This document shows, piece by piece, positions 1-13,600 of a stretch of DNA of 64,000 bases (position 1 is its first letter; each line of letters starts with the position of its first letter). The DNA lies in the NCBI GenBank assembly GCA_025765615.1, contig JAIVFJ010000002.1, positions 709,168 to 773,167 of the forward strand, read 5' to 3'. Below the pieces are notes generated by a model. That model ran no database searches. It had not been told where the DNA came from and was given only the letters and a program-made list of their open reading frames with translations. The position numbers and the translations under genes were made by a program. Source of the stretch: Zopfochytrium polystomum (lineage: Eukaryota > Chytridiomycota > Chytridiomycetes > Chytridiales > Chytridiaceae).

Positions 1-1182
1 CGTTCAGAATCCCCGCCAGGCACGCGGCAGCCGCAGCGTCGGGCGAGACGGCGGTGGACACGCCCTCGATCTGGGAAGTGATCTCCGGCTTCGAGAGATT
101 CTCGACGATGTGGCCCGGAGTGTCCATGTTTCCGGGATTGTAAAGGTGGACGCTGACGCCGAGGGGAAGAAGCTCGGATCGCAAGCTTTCAAAGAGGCCG
201 CGCAGAGCGAATTTGGAGGATGAGTAGGATCCGTACCCGACAAACGAGAAAAGGCCGACCGTGCTCCCGACCAAAAGGATTCGCGAGGGGAGCGGTATCG
301 TGCGGTCCGAGCGCAGCCCGGAGACTTCGGCAACCGCTGATTGTGGGTCGTTCGCGTGTGCTTCGGTTGATGGGGCATTGTGGGCGGATGCGCCGCCCGC
401 CGACGCCAAGATGGTGTCCCCGTCCCTACCAGTACCGGTGAGCAGCGTCGATGAGGACATGGAGTCCGTCATTGCCACAACCGTCGCTCCAGCAGCATGC
501 GCCCGCGGTTCACTTCCAGTTGTAGGGCCGTCGACGAGGAACGGGCTCTCTACATCCTTTCCAGCCTCTCGGCGTAGGGAAGGCGACGACCATTTGCTGA
601 CCCCGATTACGGCCCGAACGAGGTTGAACGCAGTGCTGTAATTGACCTTCATTGTCCACTCAGCGGGATCGTCATCGCCGCCAACACCACCAGCGAGCTG
701 ATCCGCAAAGAAAGACGGCACAGACCCGCCGGCGGAGCATAGTACCCAGTCCGGGTGTCCATGGGCAGCGACGAAGCGGGCGTAGGCGATAACCGTCGCA
801 GAGTAGTCAGTGAGGTCAGCGACAAGGGTTGCGACGGGCGCAATCTCGTAGGGGGGTGCGTTTCGGGGCTTGCAAGCGGCTGCGGCTGCCGCAATCTCGG
901 CGGCGGCCAGGTCGAGGGATGACGAGCGATCGGCGCCACGGGCCGCAATGAAAACGCGGGCGCCGGCAGCAGCGAGGCGGACGGCCAGAGACCTTCCGAG
1001 ACCCTTTGATCCGCCGGACACGAGAATGTGCTTGCCCTGGATCGGCGCGGCGCAGGGCAGTGTCGGAGAGAATGCCTGCGATGTAGAAGGATCCGATTGC
1101 CTTGACGAAGGCGGCCGCGGGTATGCCGATGAGGATGACGACAACGGCCACAGCCCAAGTTCGCCCCAACGTCGAGAGCCAT
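1..1182 (-). CDS. 3-ketodihydrosphingosine reductase (KDSR/Tsc10-like), 3' end off the window
   Basis: Short-chain dehydrogenase that reduces 3-ketodihydrosphingosine to dihydrosphingosine with NADPH in sphingolipid synthesis at the ER. From about 1045 down to position 1 the minus strand reads GKHILVSGGSKGLGRSLA (cofactor-binding GGSKGLG), and near 215-250 it reads YGSYSSSKFALRG, the Y-x3-K catalytic pair of SDRs. The next residues, FESLRSELLPLGVSVHLYNP, fit the KDSR family. The N-terminus has a hydrophobic helix (WAVAVVVILIGIPAAAF), as in Tsc10 proteins. The ATG at 1182 is joined to that helix only if one G of a GGGG run (1164-1167) is dropped. A second frame change is needed near 1035-1050, by an indel or a 31-nt GT-AG intron. 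An insert of roughly 50 residues rich in Ser/Gly/Thr lies between the dehydrogenase core and the YxxxK motif. The protein ends beyond the left edge. Family assignment is firm; the exact N-terminal structure is not. Confidence 0.8.
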
Positions 1183-1681
1183 CCAGAGGGAACGAGTTAT
1201 GTTTGTTTGTCTTTTCCCTGATCAACACCGGCTCGGATTCATCCTTCCGGTCCCCAGGTGGCCGAACGCAAGTTCTCCTGCTGTCCGTGGATGGAGGCTG
1301 ATTGGAACCCTCACACAACAAACTTCGCATCGAGTGGGTTAATTTCGCAACGTTGGCAGCTGCGGACTTCGGATGCGATGGCGGTGCATTTGCAAGCGTC
1401 ACTCTAAATCAAGAAGATGACTACGGTGACCTCTATTAACAGGCAGCGGCAGCGTGCCAAACGCTGATGGAAGTTCAAAATAAATAATTCGCCCATTTGC
1501 CCTTGCTCCATGAAGCTGCCTTCACTATCAGTTTGAATAGAGGGCGTGCTTGAACCACAACCTTCGCCCGTTGGTGGCACAAAAGGGCCACCTGACTTGC
1601 CACTTTCTTTCTTTTTTTCTGTTGTGGCTCTGACAAGTTCTGACAAGTTCAAGTCGCCATCAGGCCGATCATTGCCCAACG
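1183..1681. other. Intergenic region between divergent KDSR and midasin genes
   Basis: About 500 bp shared by two divergently transcribed genes. I see no coding potential or RNA gene. There is a small direct repeat of TCTGACAAGT near 1629-1650 just upstream of the midasin start, of unknown meaning. Confidence 0.4.
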
Positions 1682-4600
1682 ATGGGCTTCCACTTGGATG
1701 TGCGAGGCCGCGTTGCTGCCTTCATGAACGAAGACTGCGTGGCTTGTTTGAGAAGCCAAGAAGCTGCATTGCTACATGCAATCGGAAGAAATGCGCTCGA
1801 TGACTCCTTGTCGAAGGATGACTTTCTCAATCTCCTATCCCAGCTGCTCCTGCGGCCCTGCGTCACAATTCAACTTGCACGTCACTTCCGGCCGCTCCTA
1901 GTCGATCTTTGCGGACGCTGGGTGCTCTGGTCGGACTTGTTCAGAACGAGAAACCACTCATCGACTGTCCAGTGCATGGCTTGATTTCCCCTGTAAAAGT
2001 AACTTGCGCAAGCCTGGAAGCGGAGCTGAATGCGAGGACTGCGAGTTTCGGTGATGCGAAGAAGGGACGCTCAGCCAAACGCAGACGAGACAGTGACTCT
2101 CACCTGATCGAAGACAATCCGCCCATGGATTTCCCGTATTCCTTCATTGAAGCGTCTTTGGACGCGTTCGCAAATCTCATTCCCATGGCGCCTCAGGTGA
2201 AGGGGTAAGGACTGTTCGCGTTGGCAGTCTGTGGTCGGAGCTGAACAATTCAATTCAGATCCGCAATAGCCCTTTTTTCCCGCTTTCGGTCCCTTCTTCA
2301 GACTTTGAATTCGGTTGCCGACCAAGCAGCTTTTTCGAGCCTTGTTCGAGTGCTGCGAAATGCCTATCGAATAAGCCGACACGTTCCGGAACTGTACCTC
2401 CGTCAGTGGAGCAAGCTTCACGCATTTAACTTATCTCGTTTCCGTGACAGTTCACCGTGGGCACGAGCATACGCAATGCACCTTTTCGTCACGATTTTTG
2501 GGCTGCCGACGAGTGATGCAGAGAGGCTATTTTATGACGAATCGACTTCTCAAGAGGCTGCCGCAAAAATATTACCGCCTGAGGATTTCTCCATTCTACG
2601 ACTGGTTGAAGATGAATACGATGCTAATTTGAAGCTCCTCGCGTTTCTTGACGGGTCCTTTCACTCTGACGAACTAGGGTTTGAAATATCGACCAAGGAC
2701 TTGTGCAAACTGACAGCAGATATTGGTGGCGTTTTGTTGCACCGGAACACAAACCATGGACAAGCGGGAGCGAAACCGCTGATTTCCACGCCGACAACTC
2801 TCCTCAATATGCGACGAGTTGGACTGGCAATTTCGCTGGGCCTACCAATTCTTCTGGAGGGTACTCCCGGTGTAGGAAAAACGGCTCTTCTTGAAGAAGC
2901 AGCAAGGCTTTACGATGGAAAAGGTATGCGAATACTTGGAGTGGATGATTATCTTACGGTGATTCGTTCCAGACGTTCTCAAAGTGCACTTGGGTGATCA
3001 AACCGACAGCAAAGTTCTTTTAGGCACCTACGTGTGTCAGTCAGAGCCTGGATCATTCCGATGGCAACCAGGAGTTTTGACGAGGGCCGTGCAAGAGGGT
3101 CGCTGGATTTTGATTGAAGACATTGACAAAGCTCCAACAGAAGTGCTCTCAGTCCTGCTTCCACTTTTGGAAAGACGTACGCTGTTTATCTCCACTCGCG
3201 GAGAGGAACTGCCGGCGAAAGAAGGCTTTCAACTGTTTGCAACACGCACTATATGGCCTCACGGACGAAGTTCTCAGTTTGACGGCGTTGGAACGAATTT
3301 GTGGAATATTTTGCGAGTAGAAGAGCTTGACCCCAGTGAGATTTCTCTTATCATAGATGGAACCTTCCCGTCAATTAGAAGCCTCTCCTCCGACTTGATG
3401 AACAGCTATAATCACGTGTCGGCTCTCGTTTCTAGCTTCCCCGGACAGCGCCGGACCCTCTGCTTGAGGGATTTATTTAAGTGGTGCCGTAGAGTAAACC
3501 GAAGCATTGGAAAGCTCGTTGCTGGCACGAAATTGCTTCACGATCTCGAGCTTGCGACAAGAGAAGAAATGTTTCTCGATGCGTCTGACTGCTTTACTCT
3601 CATGCTTTCACGCCCAGAATATCGCTTTGCGGCACTAAGCGCTCTTGCGCAAACCCTTGCTATCCCCGAGAATCGACTCGATTTTTTCGTCCATCACTAC
3701 CTGCCGAAACTGTCGCAGAACCACATGAAAGTCCTGTGTGGACGAGGTTGTTTGCAAATTCTTGGCGCCTCACAATCAATAAGAGCTCCAGTCCCAAACT
3801 TTGCCTTAACCTCTACGTCAGCTCGATTACTTGAGACCTTATCTGTGGGTGTCAGTCAAAGCGAGCCACTTTTGCTCATTGGGGAGAGCGGAACTGGCAA
3901 AACGACTGCTATTCAGTATTTAGCTCGAGCTTGCAACCAAAAGCTACACGTTATAAACCTTAGTCAGCAAACAGAGACGTCCGATCTTATTGGAGGCTTC
4001 AAACCTGTGGAAGCAAACATGTTGGCGTTTCCAGTTCTTGAAAAATTCAATAACCTCTTTGGGCGAACTTTCTCTATGGAGTCGAATTCCAAATTTCTTC
4101 AGGTTGTTCGCTCAGCGGCGTTGAACCAGCGATGGGACGCTGTCGTTTCTGGCTTCAATAATGCAGTGAAGATGGCTGAGAAAGTTCTCAAGTTCTCTGC
4201 GAATGGCGACCAGCAGGTGCACATCCCGTTCACCGTGTGTTTCCGGCACGAATGTCACTAACAAATGTCTTAGCATATTCAAGAGAGTGCCAAAAGAAGC
4301 AAGCGTCTTGCAAAAGATCCCAGCTTGGTTACAGAGTGGATTGATTTCAAAAACCGCATACAGTCTTTCTCCGTGGAGATCCGGCATGCTGCGAATTCTT
4401 TTCTTTTCTCGTTTATCGAGGGCACTCTGACACGCGCTGTGAAGACAGGCGATTGGATTCTTCTTGATGAAATCAATCTAGCCTCTGCTGAAACTCTGGA
4501 GTCCCTTTCGAGTCTGCTGCAGGATCAAAGAGGATCGTTGCTCCTTCTTGAACGAGGCGACATGGAGGTAATTCCGAGACATTCCAATTTCCGTCTTTTC

Positions 4601-7600
4601 GCTTGCATGAATCCCGCCAATGATGCTGGCAAACGGGACCTTCCAGCAAGCTTACAATCTCGCTTCACTGAAGTCTGGGTGGAATCACCAGACAAGAACA
4701 CCAGCGATTTGAATCTTATTATTGAGCGATACCTGCGAAACCATCTACCATCTCCACTTCAAGGTGGAAATGAAATCATCACGGACATTGCGGAACTGCA
4801 CTCGAGTGCCAGACTTCTGTCTGATTCCGGAAAATTGCTTGATGGTGCGGGACAGAAAGCATACATTAGTGTTCGGACACTTTCCCGAGCACTGAGTTAT
4901 GCTGCTGAAGTAGCGGCGATGTATGGACTTCGTCGAGGGCTGTATGACGGTTTCCAGATGATGTATATGTCAATGCTCCATAAGGAGTCGATCAACCTGG
5001 TCGGAGAGCTGGTGGATAAACACATTCTGTCCAGAGTCCGCAACCAAGGATCTTTTCTAAGTACAGTTCCAAAGCAACCTGCCACAGCCTCCGATGAATA
5101 TGTTCTTTTTCGGCGATACTGGTTGAAAAAGGGCCCGATCGATTCTGTCGACGTCCCATCGTATGTGCTAACACCAAGTGTCGAGAGCAATTTGATAAGT
5201 TTGGCACGCGCGGTTATGCTTTCCAAATTTCCGGTCTTAATTCAGGGACCAACGAGTGCCGGAAAGACGAGCATGATTGAATATCTGGCGAAACGGACTG
5301 GGCATCAGTTCGTCAGAGTGAATAACCATGAGCACACTGATTTGCAAGAGTATATTGGTTCATACAGACCCAACGCTCAGGGCAAACTGATTTTTCAAGA
5401 GGTTAGTTGACGGCAATGTGCTTTTGATGTTTCTAACTTTGCCCAGGGAGTGCTCGTCCAAGCTCTTCGGCACGGTCATTGGATTGTGTTGGATGAACTG
5501 AACTTGGCACCCACAGACGTTCTTGAAGCTCTGAATCGCCTTTTGGATGACAACAGGGAACTCTTTGTGCCCGAAACGCAGGAAGTGGTTCGACCGCATC
5601 CAAGTTTCATGCTCTTTGCGACCCAAAACCCCCCTGGTGTGTATGGCGGCCGAAAACAGCTTTCGCGAGCTTTCCGGTCCCGGTTCATCGAGCTGAACTA
5701 CGATGACATCCCTGAGTCTGAGTTGGGAACCATTTTGGAAAAACGCTGCTTGATTGCCCCCAGCTATGCGGCTAAGATCGTCGCCGTGTATAAGAGCCTC
5801 AGTTTTGCCCGACAGCGATCCCGGATATTCGAGGGAAAAAATGCTTTCGCAACCTTGCGAGACCTTTTTCGATGGGGAAACCGCCGTGCGGACTCCTGGG
5901 AGAAGCTTGCGGAGGACGGCTACATGCTTCTCGCTGAGCGATCAAGGCGAGAAGATGAAAAGATGATCGTCAAAGAAGTTTTGGAAACTTCTTTCCGGCT
6001 GAAGCTGGACCCTGCAGCCATCTATGAAAAGTACTGGAACGAAATAATGTCATCTTTCCAAGAACATCGGATTGACTCGTCTCTCTCTAACGTTGTTTGG
6101 ACGAAGGTAGGAGAGATTGTCTTAGGTCTGCCTAACGCCGGTTCAGGCGATGAAACGCCTCTTTGTTTTGGTTATGAGATGTGTGCAGCACAAGGAGCCG
6201 GTAATACTGGTTGGCGAAACTGGCTGCGGGAAGACCACCATCTGTCAAATTGTAGCGGCCCTCACTTCGACCCGATTGCATATTGTGAATGCGCACGCTG
6301 GCTCGGAAACTGGCGACTTTTTGGGATCTATGAGGCCAGCTCGCGGGCGAGACTCTGCCATGGCAAACCTAAAACTGGCCGCTGAATCCTTGCTTTCTGC
6401 AATTAACAAAATTAATTCGAATGAAGCTAAATTGTTGGATGTGGACATCACACAAGAGCGGGATTTGACTCTCCTTCTATCCACGGCCAACAAGCTGAAG
6501 TCCCAACCCAGTTTTTCCAGTGAACTTTCACTACTACTTAAAGAAGCGGAAATGTGGTATTCCAAGTCTTCGCAGCTGTTTGAGTGGGTGGATGGTCCAT
6601 TGGTTCAGGCTATGCGAGATGGCGAAAGATTCCTTCTTGACGAAATTTCACTGGCGGAAGATTCTGTGTTGGAGCGCCTAAACTCTGTTTTGGAGCCAGA
6701 GCGCACCCTCCTTCTTGCAGAAAAGGGCGCTGTGCTTACTTCGAATGGCACGGTTGAAACCGAGAAGATTATTGCTGCCGAATCATTCTCATTCTTCGCA
6801 ACGATGAACCCTGGTGGGGATTATGGCAAGAAGGAACTCAGTCCAGCACTCCGAAACAGGTTCACTGAGATTTGGGCGTCAGCTTCATCAGACAGAGAAG
6901 ATTTGCAGCGGATCGTTTGCTCTCATCTCGCTGATATATCATTTTCTCCGGACTTTTCAGCTGAGCGCATAGCCACTTCTATTTTGGATTTCATCGAGTG
7001 GCTTGCGACCAGAGTTGGTGGCACTATGATGTCTGTCATTTCGCTTCGAGATGTCGTCGCGTGGGCCTCGTTCATCTCTAAAATTTTATCGACCTCGACT
7101 GGGATCCGTCCCCAAGAGGCTGTCATACATGGTGGATGTATGGTTCTCATTGACAGCATCGCAACCAACCCAATGCTTGGTGCCAGACTAAGTGACGCAG
7201 GAATCGCTCAGTTGAGAAGCGAAGCACTTAAACAGCTCAGCAGCTTGGTGGGGCAACCATACTTCAACTTGGACGAGGCCATTCTCAGCTTGTCCATGTC
7301 TTCGGGCGCATTTGGAATTGGCCCTTTTGCACTTAAGTTTGGTAATCATATTCCCACAAGACCTGATTTCGCCTTTCAAGCCCCGTCAACGTTGCGCAAC
7401 GTGCTGCGAATTTTGCGTGGATTGAGTTTGCAAAAGCCGATTTTACTCGAGGGACCTCCCGGAGTTGGCAAAACCACACTAGTTGCCTCGCTCGCGGATG
7501 TCACAGGTCACCGACTTTGCAGAATAAACCTTAGTGAGCAAACGGACTTGATGGATCTTTTTGGAAGTGACCTACCAGTAGAGGGCGGATTTGGTGGAGA

Positions 7601-10600
7601 GTTCGCCTGGAGAGATGGCCCTTTCTTGGACGCTATGAAGAAAGGCGACTGGGTGTTGCTAGACGAGCTGAATTTGGCTTCGCAGCAGGTTTTAGAGGTG
7701 AGAGTTCCTGAGACTAAGCCGATTTTAACCATTCGATTACATTGCAGGGCTTGAACGCGTGTCTGGACCATAGATCTGTGGTCTTCATTCCAGAATTGGA
7801 TCGCAGTTTTGACTGCCATCCTGACTTTAGAGTCTTTGCGGCCCAAAACCCGCAAAGCCAAGGTGGCGGTCGGAAGGGACTTCCAAAGAGCTTTGTTAAT
7901 CGATTTATCCAGGTGAGACGTGGGCAAGTTTCTAATAGACCAACTGATATGTATTCAGGTTTATGCTGAGTCTATGTCCCCCGAAGATCTTATCATCATA
8001 TGCGAGGCGATCCACCCTGACGTCGACAAAATCATTTTACAACAAATGATAGAGTTCAATACATGTATGCACTTGGAAACGTCGGTTATTGGCTCTTTTG
8101 CAGCCAGCGGTCGTCCATGGGAATTCAATCTTCGTGATGTGTCCCGATGGGCGCAGTGCTTGTCAACTGGATCAGACCAAGCCCATCCAGGAGACTTTTT
8201 GGATTTTGTGTACACCAATCGGATGAGATCTACGGATGATCGTCAACGCGTTATTGATTTGTATCGTCGAGTTTTCCATGCAGACCCCACCGCGTCACTC
8301 AATCCGCCTGTTTTACGACTAACTGAGGAGGATCTCCAAATCGGAAAATGTAGACTACGAAGATCCCATCGCTACGTGGGCACTCTACCGAACGGCTTGA
8401 GACTACTTCAGAGCAATCGATACGCGTTAGAGGCGCTTGCAAAATGTGTTGAAATGAAAACCCCAGCACTTCTCGTTGGATCCTCTGGAAGCGGAAAAAG
8501 CTCACTAGTTCGTTCCCTCTCTTACTTGATTGGACAACCCCTTAAAGAGTTCGCTCTTAACTCCGGGGTTGATGCACTGGAACTCCTTGGCAGTTTTGAG
8601 CAGGTCGATTTGAATCGAGATTTTGCCTCGGTGAAGCAGTTCGTGACTACAAGTGTCACTGAGGTATGTCGGCGTGGCGAATCTAAAAACAGCAGCACAT
8701 CAGAATCGTTCGCGGTCCTTATGAGCAACTTCCATACCTTTGAGCACGAAACTTCGTTGAACATCGATACGGCTGTAAAACTGCTGGATTTACTGTCGTT
8801 CTTTCCCTCGTTCGAATTTTCGAAGCGTATACCCGACTACAAGAGAAAACTGGATTCTCTTCGTTTAGCTGAGAAGAACGGAACAAAAGGAAGATTTGAG
8901 TGGGTTGACGGTGCGCTTATCAAAGCCGCGGAGGAAGGTTGTTGGCTCCTTATTGACAACGTGAATCTCTGTTCGTCAAGTGTTTTAGATCGACTTAATT
9001 CACTCCTTGAACCAAATGGAACTCTCATTTTGAGCGAGCGGGGTCTAGTGAATGGAGCCGTCAAAGTTGTGTCGCCGCACCCTGATTTCCGGCTCTTCAT
9101 GACAATGGACCCTCGGTTTGGCGAAATTTCTAGAGCAATGAGGAACCGTTCTGTGGAGATTTATATTCCAGAGCTGGCTGCTGATACTTCCGCCCCGGAC
9201 AGCGAAAACGACGTTGTCGACCTCATGAATAGCATTGGACTCCTGGGATTTTCTCTCCCAATCGAACTTCGCAAGCATCTTGGCGGGGACCGAAGACTGG
9301 AGTTTGCTTTTGGCCGTTTAATTCGAGAGCAAATTGAGCGGGGTGTTGATCTAACATCAGCACTGACGGAGACGTCAGCAATGTTTAAAGTTGATACTCC
9401 GATGGACTTAGTGCAGGCTGCCCCATGTTCACCAATCGACGCTGAAACTATCAGAGGATGGCCCATTTCTTATTCTACCGATGCTGTTTTCTCTGATTTC
9501 AAGCTTTCTGAAATTGTTGTGGATGTCGCGTTTGTCGGATTCTCACACAAATCTGTCTTAGCCTTCTCCGACTTCGACAAAAGTAGTATGGAGACCATGG
9601 GGCTTCTTCAACCGTCGCACAAGACCCAAAGAAACATGGCTGACTCTAAATTGCATATCTTCCTCTTAAAGCACTTGCATGATCCAGTCAAACCAATAGC
9701 GTGGCTGAAAAATAGAGAGAAGTATGGCTCCGCGCCGGCGCGCAATCTCTATGGCCACTGCGCCGGAGTCATGAGCGATTTGATGACCAACGTGAAACCG
9801 ATAAGTTTTTCATATGACCCTGTCGCAGCTGAGCCACCTGTAAGTTTCAAGTGTTCTTTTTATATTTACTAATACTCAATGCTCATTTAGGTCCTGGATC
9901 TGTATTTCTCGAAGAATGCGAGCTCTTCCGCGCAGGTGAAGCTTTCTATCGCTGTAGCCATAAGGAAGCATTTAGAAACAGCTTTGCGGGAATCTTGCCG
10001 GCAAAAGGCTTCCGAGAGTATGAACCTTCTCGAACAAAGTATTGCATTTGCAGAAGGTTGTATAAATGATCACGATGTTAATCACGGATTTGTGAAGTTT
10101 GTGGGTGCTACATTCCCTGAGATTCGGAAAATTCTCTCAATCTCAGCCGAAGCGATCCCCCAACATGATTTGGTGAGTTTTTCCTGATCTCAACACTTTC
10201 TGACAGTGTTTAGTTGTCGGATTTAGCAGTCCATCTTTTGAATCTCTATGACTCTCTGTGGGATTGCCTCGAAAAATCTTCACCATCTGATTTAAGCGAA
10301 GTAGCTTTCACTGTACTCAGTATGATTTCAGTGCTACATAGTATCAAAACACTGCATAATGAGGTGGACTGGCCGGCATTGTCTCAATGCGCCGCTTATC
10401 TTCATGTTGAAAAACTTCGGACCCTGTCAAATCTCTGGCGGAATACCCGAGCGTCCATCACACGGACAGTTGAGTCATTCAATTTGAAAATCGAGCTCCA
10501 AGCTCTGGGCCAGTGCCTTCAAACCCAGTGCGCCACCGTTGAAGGTATTTTGTGCTTAGTACAAACTGACTTTTGATCAAGTTCTTCAGGAGCTATTTTT

Positions 10601-13600
10601 CACAACGCCTCCGAACTGGGCACAGAATTACGGGCATCGGTTGTTGATGCTTTGGCGACACTCCATACGATTGGTGTAAAGGACGCTTCGCTTACTTCCA
10701 AACTTTTCGAAGTACTGCAGAAAGTCCCTCAAGTAAGCCAATTGATAAACTAGAACCATTTTAACTCTCGTCCAGGAGATAAAGCCTTTTGTCGATCGTG
10801 GATCTTCTTTACGTCAAGAGGTGGAAATGTTCACCGAAAGCTTTCCGGAGATTTCCATTCCCATAAAAGTGAAATCAAAAGTGTCGAAGCACATCTCCAA
10901 TTTGTGCGCTCAGCCCCTCACGGATATTCGCGTGATCCGAAATGTGTTCAAGCTCATTGCGAGTCTTTCGCAGCTAAGTCGAAGCAAGCTGCAACCTCTC
11001 GTACGTTCCTGAAGCCCACTGCACTCATTTTTTGACTTGCGAAAAAGGAAACGACAAAGGCTCTCGCTTTGAAGGCCTCGAGCGCTATCAACGATGTAAT
11101 AGAGGCGAAATTCCTTAATCCTTGCCTGGCCGAGCCGTTGCGAAGGGCTGTGTGGATTCTGGAGGGAGCAGAAGATCCCATTGACAGGCGGGCTCTCGCA
11201 AGTCTTGTGAATGAAACCCTCTTTTTCTGGCATTCCTGCCTTTGGTCTAATTCGTTCCATCTGTGGAAGAGCCGAACTGCATGGAACGCGGACGATATTG
11301 TAAAGAACTTCTTTTTTCAAGAACCGAATGCACAAGTAAGTCTCTCATCGTTTTCGGGGAAAGCTGTGTCAAGTAATTCAATGTAGCCCAGAGTTCAGAG
11401 CCGGCAAAATTGCGCATTGGGTGCTCATCAATCGGTAGACACTAAAATTTTTCTCTCTTTCATGTAAGTGTGTTCCAACTATTCGCCTAAAAGTGCTAAT
11501 CACTGGAGAAGGAGAGGGCTGGAGGCTTTACCTTTACTTGCACTTGAAGAAGAAAAGACAGTCATTGAGCGCTTCGCAAAAGTTCGACGTGCACGTAATA
11601 GTGCGATCTCTGATGAGGTAACGTTGCTGTTCTTCGAAATTCGGCAGGTGAGGTCAGAAAAGACGATGGCACACCTAACACTGCACAGATTTTTGAAGGA
11701 TTCGAGTTGTGCACCACCATTCTGCCATATTTAGATATCCTCGCCGACCTGGCAAAAGATGTATTGTCGGGCAACCGTGCTCTCAGTGGCGTAGATGTGG
11801 ATGAATCGCTCAGCAGTGTTCAGAATGAGCTCCGGGTCCTGCCGCTCCCTTCGAGAGTTGGGGAAATGTTGTCTGCTCTTCTCCGTTCTGTTGCGCAAAT
11901 GTTCTCTGATGAATTTAGTCACCATTCACGAGGCAAAGGCTGGATGATGGCATCTGCGGTTTTCGTTGAGCTGTACGTACCAGAGACGTTCTTTGATCCA
12001 GCCGCCGAGGCAGCAGTTTTGTTCAAATCCAAATTGCGGCAATCTGAATGCCTATTTTCGGACTTCTTGGCCGCAAAGCATTACACTGCAAGTGTGCTTG
12101 GGTGCCAGTCGTCCCTACCGCTCGTTCGGGAAAGACTTTTGGCATTGACTGCAGATTGCAAGCAGATTGAGTTGCAGACAGCCTACCGGCCTCAGAGATC
12201 GCAGCTTGGAGAAGTTATGCGAGATTTGAGTCATCTTAAATCGATGATCTGTGCGCGAGAAGGAGAGCGGACAATTGTGGAACTAGACAATATTCCCTCA
12301 GAGCAAGTAGATTTCCTTCAGGATGCCCTGCAGTCCTTCATTGATCGAACCTGGAAAAAGTTCCCCGCGTATCAGGATCTACTGCTACCAGCACTTGGTG
12401 CCGCATTCCATATGAAATATGGACTGGCTCTTACTTCGCAAAGGGAGGGACTTTCTCTTCAATTCGAGAAGATTTTGGAGGACCTCCTCACCTTCTTTGA
12501 CGCGGGCACTGAGCACTTCGAAAGGCACATTCTCCTCTTAGACTCGATAATGCTTAAAGACGGAATATCCGAATTTTCAGTTCTAGTGGGGAAAACTGCA
12601 CTAGCGCTCCTTTCCCGACTGGCTTGGAAAGCGAAAGTGTCGGGGCTTCCTTCGCAACGGTTAAATTCCTTGTTCCATTCGATTGCCGATCTCCTATACA
12701 AGTGGTGGAGCGCCTGGACGGAAAACGTTCGGAAGGATGAGGAGGATCAGGCGACATTATACAAGTACAAGGAAAGGAAGTTCGATGTTTCAAGCGAAAC
12801 GGAGATAGAAGAAGCTGAATTGACAGAAACGTTCCCTAGTTACAGGGAGGAGATTGAGAACGACGAAGCTCTCAAAGTTGAGAAAGATTCCAGACTTTCT
12901 CCAAAGGAGTTCGCTGAGACTTTACCCCAAGAAGTCGCTGAGATGCACCTATTATTTGTCAAAGCAATGCACGGGAGAGAACCTTGTACTGAGGAGGCGA
13001 TTTGGTATTCAACCGCTTGGAAAGCGTTCAAAACTGCAGCATTAGTATCCTCGCACGTTGAGCACTCTCTTTCTACAGAGCTTGACTGGAAATCATCACA
13101 ATCGATTGAGTTCATGGCAAGAACCTGCTTTGCACAATTTGATAAATCTGCATACGCCGTCTTCGATATCTACAAGGATCCCAACACTGGAGAAGTTGCT
13201 GCCTTGCTTTCGATTCTTGAGCAGACTCAGGAGATAGCAATGTTGATTTTGAGTCAGTTCCCAGAGCACTCTGTCGCCAGAGACATAGCATCCCTCTGCT
13301 CTCGAATCGCATCATTCCCAACATCAGCACCCATGATGAAATACCTCACAGCTGCCGAACTGCTACTCTTGAAATGCAACGAATGGGAGCGTTATGCAAG
13401 CAGAGAGCTGTCTATGAAAAGCTGCATCTCTCAATTGACTGGTCTTTCGGTCAAGTGGCGAGGCATCGAGCTTCAATCCTGGAGCGTATTGCTTCGGATT
13501 GAGGAACAGAAATTTGCATCCAAATCAAATGCGTTATGGTTCAATCTATGGTCAACGTTAGGTTCTGTTGCGCAATCTGATTCTAAGGTTAGTTTATCTC

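Noticed and set aside
1922..1944. 23-nt intron in the first midasin exon (GT...CAG) bridging FRPLLVDLCGRW to NEKPLIDC
   Set aside because: It restores frame but has a weak donor, and a single missing base would do the same. Kept only as a provisional junction in the gene model.
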